Below the pieces are notes generated by a model, which saw nothing but the letters and a program-made list of their open reading frames with translations, was not told where the DNA came from and made no database searches. From Kosmotoga arenicorallina S304 (GTDB lineage Bacteria > Thermotogota > Thermotogae > Petrotogales > Kosmotogaceae): a stretch of DNA of 40,820 bases. The stretch is from NCBI RefSeq assembly GCF_001636545.1, contig NZ_JFHK01000024.1, positions 1 through 40,820 on the forward strand. The letters run 5' to 3'. Below, in pieces: positions 37,322 through 40,820 of this stretch. Position 1 is the first letter of the stretch, and each line of letters opens with the position of its first letter. A program made the translations under genes and the position numbers.

Positions 37322-38141
37322 GCACTGCTGATAAATATCCAACTGTGTGTGAATAATCGCCAGAAGTTTCACCGCTTGTGGCATGTTTTTCTACCGAGAC
37401 GTTTCCAAAAAGCATCATAACCGTCGAGATTGCCCCAAGCCCACAGGCTGATATTCTTTTCGCTGTGGCTTCTTCGTAGAGCCCCTTTGCATCAAGCTTT
37501 GTTATGTGTTCAATGAGGAAATTGTCCTTTTTCAAAGTGGTCTCATGATCCTCATAGTGGTTCAGGTCAGAGGATGCTATAATCAACGTCCCTGCTTCAT
37601 TCATAAGGCCCCTAATGCTTTCAGCAAGTCTTTTTGATACTTCGTAACGCTGATCCATCATAGTAATGGTTACGATCTTGAAGTCATCACCGAAAAGGTA
37701 TTGGAGGAAAGGCAGCTGAACTTCAAGGGAATGTTCGTACAGATGAGCGGAAGTGTCAAAGGAAAGGTACTCCATGGAGTTAACCAGGGCATTTGTGAAT
37801 TCTTCGTCGATTTTCAACGTGCCCAGCGGTGTGCTCCACTCACCTGATGGCCATACCGAAAGGCGTTTCCCGTATCCTGAGTGGTTAGGACCGATAAGGA
37901 TAACCCTTCTGGGCTTTCCCAGCTTTGCGATTTCATAATACCCTTTTGCGGCGACCGGGCCACTGTAAATATATCCAGCGTGAGGTGAAATGAGCCCCAC
38001 ATTGCTATCCAGTTCTCTCACAACAGATCCGGGGAGTTCCCCCGGACCTATTTTGTGGAGAAAACAAGCTTCTATTTGACTTTTCAACTCTTCAGGAAAT
38101 CCCGCGTAAAATCTCCCGGAAAAAATTGCGCTTCTAAACAT
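37314..38141 (-). CDS. MEMO-family protein (AmmeMemoRadiSam protein B)
   Basis: This 275-residue protein belongs to the MEMO1 family, related to class III extradiol dioxygenases; in prokaryotes it is often coded with an AMMECR1 protein and a radical-SAM enzyme (AmmeMemoRadiSam). Family motifs are FSGRFYAGFPEEL at the N-terminus, LISPHAGYIYSGPVAAKGY with a conserved His, VILIGPNHSGYGKRLSV with the second His, and SSDLNHYEDHETTLKKD with the third. HTVGYLSAV closes the protein. The partners AMMECR1 and the radical-SAM enzyme are not in the window. Its ATG overlaps the secretin stop (TAATG), so the two are translated together. Confidence 0.92.
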   Translation of the reverse strand: MFRSAIFSGRFYAGFPEELKSQIEACFLHKIGPGELPGSVVRELDSNVGLISPHAGYIYSGPVAAKGYYEIAKLGKPRRVILIGPNHSGYGKRLSVWPSGEWSTPLGTLKIDEEFTNALVNSMEYLSFDTSAHLYEHSLEVQLPFLQYLFGDDFKIVTITMMDQRYEVSKRLAESIRGLMNEAGTLIIASSDLNHYEDHETTLKKDNFLIEHITKLDAKGLYEEATAKRISACGLGAISTVMMLFGNVSVEKHATSGETSGDYSHTVGYLSAVLT

Positions 38142-40633
38142 TACGGTTCCACCACCTTCGCGGTGATGATAATGACCATTTCGCGCTGTTCTTTCGATTT
38201 CTTCTCCGAAGTGAAGAGTTTGCCGATGAAAGGAAGATCACCCAGGAACGGCAATTTTGTTACGTTTACTGTCTCCTTTTCCGTTATCAAACCGCCTATG
38301 CTGAGGCTGTTTCCATCTGAAATCATGAGCTTTGTCTGGGCCTCGCGGGTTTTTTCTCCGTAATAATCTCCATACTGTTGTGGATCGCTCACTTTTATAT
38401 ACAAATCAAGCATGATCGTTCCATCACCGTTAATAGTTGGTGTTATGGTCATTTCAACACCTGTATTGAGATAATTCAATTCCTCGATAATGGTGCCATC
38501 TTCAAGAACCTTCTTCGTTGTGTAAGGAATGGTATCACCTATGTGTATACTCGCCTCTTCACCGCTTAAAGCAACTATTGAAGGATTTGAAACGATGTCA
38601 GAATCACTATCATCCTGACTGAGGCTGGCAGTTACAGTTGCAGAAGCTGTGGTTATAAGGTTTTCCAATAACTCCGGGAAGTCCACAATATCCATGACCT
38701 CAAAGCTCAGACCTATGGAATCTTTGTTGAATACGATTTGCGGTGAAGAAGAACCAAAGTTTAGAGATGCCTGCAACTGTTTGGTCAGGTTATCGTATAG
38801 AGATTTATCCATGATCTTCGTCTCTATCTTTACCTGCTTTTTCGGAGAAGAGAATGCTGATTCGAGTTTCTGCAAGATCTCCAGAACCCTTGATCTTTCG
38901 ATCCCCTTGACAACAACAATTCCGTTGATAGGATCGGAATAAACCGTTCCACCATAGAATTCTATGAGGGATTTGAATTCTTCAACGTTATGATAAATTC
39001 TGTAAATCTGCTCCTCAGTGGCTGAAATGGTCAGGTTATCAGCATTGGCCTGCTTTACGGAAACTACGTAAAGGCTTCCAACAACGCTAACACTGTATCC
39101 TTTGTGTTCGAGTATTGAAAGGAAATCTTCCCAGTTAAGGTTTTTCGCCGAAATGGTAATAGTATCGTCGATGGCTTCGTCAACGAGAAGCGATATTCCG
39201 AGGTCTGCAGCAACTTTCTTCAAAACCGCTTTTAAGTCAGCCTTCTCAACATCAATATCAACGAGATTGTCATGGATTTTTATGCTTTCTTCCAGGGATT
39301 TTGTGTCTCTTACGCTGAGAATCCCTTCAACGAATTCTACTGCGTTATTCAGGGCTTCCTCATCGTATGATTTCAGGAGCAACATCCCGAGCTTTTCATA
39401 TATGGATACATTAACCTGCGGGAAGGCTGCTTCGACAATTGATACGAGCTCCGTAGCATCAGGGCTTACTGCTTTGACGTATTTTATGTACTCTTTCTTG
39501 CTGGACTTTTCCATGATTTCTTTCAATTTTTCGACATCATCTTTGTTCCCAACAAGCAGCCAGCCATTTTCCAGCACCACGTACTTCACCCTTAAATTCA
39601 TTGTTGAGATTACGTTTTGAAGCTGCTCTTCATCGGTTACACCCCCGCTGAGCTTTAAATAATAGCCCTGATCATTTGAAATTAGCGAAAGAAGCTCCCT
39701 GGCCCTTCCGATGGTCTCCATTGTGCCGATAGCAACAAGAGCGCCATCAATTTCAAATAGGCTTTCAATTTCAACTCCGGCTGTCAACAGATATTCTTTT
39801 ACCTTTGATATATCCCAGCCATCGATCACAGGAAGCTTAGCAACGCTTTCTGTTGCCTCTGCGGTCGGCATCTTATTCAGATCGTCTATTATCTTCTGCG
39901 CTCTTTCGATTTCTGTTTCATTTCCAATGAGAAGCAAAGCATCGTCTAGTTCGAAGAGCTTGACATCGATCGCAAGTTCTGAAAATACGCCTTCGAGCTT
40001 TTCAGGGCTCAACGCAATTCTTTCAACTTTTCTGTACCTCTTTTCGCGTTCGCTGGTTAAGTATTCTATGAGTTCGCCAGCCATGGTTAACTCTTCTGCA
40101 TTTCCCGAAAGGAGATAGCCATCAGCAATCTCAGTAACCGATATTTCGACTCCTCTCGCCGTCAGATACTCGTAAAGGTCATTTCCATCTATTCCGGTCA
40201 ATTTTTTTACAAAAGTTACACTTTTACTCGAAGCTTTTTTCGCCTTGACGATATCAATAACAACCCGCTCAAAGAACGTTATTTCAGAATCTTTCCCGAT
40301 GACCAGAGCGTTATCGCCAATCTTTTCAAATTTAAGATTCAATTCAAGGCTTTCCGCAGTTTTCATCATCTCGTCAAAGCTTATACTTTCAGGAATAGCC
40401 ATTATCTTGTAGTTGAGCATGCTTGTCGTTACCGTTGCCGAAGAAGTGGCTTCTGACATTCTTATGTTTCTGATTAATCTCTCTGAATCAGCAAGGCTTG
40501 TGGCATCGCCGGTAAGGATTATGTATTGACCCACCTGCATTACGCGCGCAGGGATACTTAAAGCTTTCAGCACGCCTTCAAGTTCCTGCGGGTTAACCCC
40601 TTGGGGCACACTCATAACTGTGTATTCAATCTC
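38141..40633 (-). CDS. Secretin (type II/III/IV pilus-type), main part of a frameshifted gene
   Basis: This open frame encodes about 830 residues, of which the in-frame ATG at 40615 covers 824. The C-terminal 220 residues are a secretin domain: SNPSIVALSGEEASIHIGD, TPTINGDGTIMLDL, and KLPFLGDLPFIGKLFTSEKK with MVIIITAKVV at the end. Before it lie an STN-like segment (IDVEKADLKAVLKKVAADLG) and a short N-domain (NGIVVVKGI). The N-terminal half is a series of modules of about 70-75 residues. No signal peptide is present at 40615, and the protein reads smoothly upstream of that ATG (EIEYTVMSVPQG), so 40615 is probably not the true start; the gene continues in another frame at 40634. It would form an outer-membrane channel for pili or secretion. 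Confidence 0.88.
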   Translation of the reverse strand, partial: EIEYTVMSVPQGVNPQELEGVLKALSIPARVMQVGQYIILTGDATSLADSERLIRNIRMSEATSSATVTTSMLNYKIMAIPESISFDEMMKTAESLELNLKFEKIGDNALVIGKDSEITFFERVVIDIVKAKKASSKSVTFVKKLTGIDGNDLYEYLTARGVEISVTEIADGYLLSGNAEELTMAGELIEYLTSEREKRYRKVERIALSPEKLEGVFSELAIDVKLFELDDALLLIGNETEIERAQKIIDDLNKMPTAEATESVAKLPVIDGWDISKVKEYLLTAGVEIESLFEIDGALVAIGTMETIGRARELLSLISNDQGYYLKLSGGVTDEEQLQNVISTMNLRVKYVVLENGWLLVGNKDDVEKLKEIMEKSSKKEYIKYVKAVSPDATELVSIVEAAFPQVNVSIYEKLGMLLLKSYDEEALNNAVEFVEGILSVRDTKSLEESIKIHDNLVDIDVEKADLKAVLKKVAADLGISLLVDEAIDDTITISAKNLNWEDFLSILEHKGYSVSVVGSLYVVSVKQANADNLTISATEEQIYRIYHNVEEFKSLIEFYGGTVYSDPINGIVVVKGIERSRVLEILQKLESAFSSPKKQVKIETKIMDKSLYDNLTKQLQASLNFGSSSPQIVFNKDSIGLSFEVMDIVDFPELLENLITTASATVTASLSQDDSDSDIVSNPSIVALSGEEASIHIGDTIPYTTKKVLEDGTIIEELNYLNTGVEMTITPTINGDGTIMLDLYIKVSDPQQYGDYYGEKTREAQTKLMISDGNSLSIGGLITEKETVNVTKLPFLGDLPFIGKLFTSEKKSKEQREMVIIITAKVVEP

Positions 40634-40820
40634 TGCGCTCGTTGAGGGAGTTTATTATATTGGATGCTTCCCCAACCTGCTTTTGAGTTCCCACAAGAAC
40701 GAGTGAATTCACAACTTCGATGGTTCTTACATCTATTCCTATAGATTTCAAGATTTCCTCAAGAGAATTTATCGTCAACTGTTCAGGCCGTTTTATGACT
40801 TTGTAGCTGTACTGCACGAG
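40626..40820 (-). CDS. Upstream part of the secretin gene, partial and in another frame
   Basis: This is the end of an open frame that enters from the right edge and stops at a TGA (40628-40626). The visible 64 residues have the same module pattern as the secretin downstream: VIKRPEQLTINSLEEILKSI, then VVNSLVLVGTQKQVGEASNI. Skipping one base near 40634 joins INSLNER to EIEYTVMSVPQG and continues the module series. I therefore read it as the same gene, with the true N-terminus and signal peptide outside the window. Confidence 0.75.
   Translation of the reverse strand, partial: LVQYSYKVIKRPEQLTINSLEEILKSIGIDVRTIEVVNSLVLVGTQKQVGEASNIINSLNERRD

Noticed and set aside
40626..40640. Programmed frameshift in the secretin gene
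   Set aside because: No slippery sequence, RF2-like stop context or stimulatory stem is apparent; an indel or sequencing error is simpler.

Overview
The window looks like chromosomal core sequence from a Thermotogota bacterium, most likely a Kosmotoga- or Mesotoga-like member. The strongest pointers are a 354-residue NusG with a large domain inserted in its N-terminal half, a 1562-residue RNA polymerase beta' subunit with an N-terminal insertion, strong Shine-Dalgarno sites (GGAGGTG type), frequent GTG/TTG starts, and tight gene packing with many 4-base stop/start overlaps. The genus is an inference from protein style, not from a search. I saw no insertion sequence, prophage, CRISPR array or rRNA gene.

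Layout. Positions 1-11100: a mixed region with a CBS-domain protein, a multi-PAS GGDEF/HD-GYP protein, a YggS-type PLP protein, a GNAT acetyltransferase, a secreted glycerophosphodiester phosphodiesterase, a secreted coiled-coil protein with a C-terminal membrane anchor, a MATE transporter, a membrane-anchored unknown protein overlapping a Sir2 deacylase, then (minus strand) prmC, a MIP18-family protein and a SurA-like chaperone. The last three continue upstream into mazG and rnhB. Positions 12602-12911 carry no gene but hold two back-to-back hairpin terminators, one of which ends a + strand transcript with no known gene.

Positions 12912-25290, minus strand, are one long transcription/translation superoperon. 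From a near-perfect promoter (TTGACA-17-TATAAT) it reads tRNA-Thr, tRNA-Tyr, rpmG, secE, nusG, rplK, rplA, an L10 leader, rplJ, rplL, an intergenic hairpin, rpoB, rpoC, and a strong terminator.

Positions 25329-28634, minus strand: yicC, remA-like, gmk, rpoZ and coaBC run from a second strong promoter (TTGAAA-17-TATAAT). Positions 28623-35384, minus strand: a secreted beta-rich protein, an RseC-like membrane protein, mutS2, acpS, ligA and a NifS-type cysteine desulfurase appear to form one chain. Positions 35407-37321, plus strand: an OmpR-type response regulator and its sensor kinase. Positions 37314-40820, minus strand: a MEMO-family protein preceded by a very long secretin gene that runs off the right edge. 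That secretin has an array of tandem N-domain-like modules and is interrupted by an apparent +1 frameshift near 40634.

The items most worth a second look are the frameshifted, repeat-rich secretin, the orphan + strand terminator beside C-rich DNA downstream of rpoC, the hairpin at the predicted rpoB transcript start, the palindrome at the yicC promoter, and the mini Omp-alpha-like coiled-coil protein. I found no clear new defence or mobile system.
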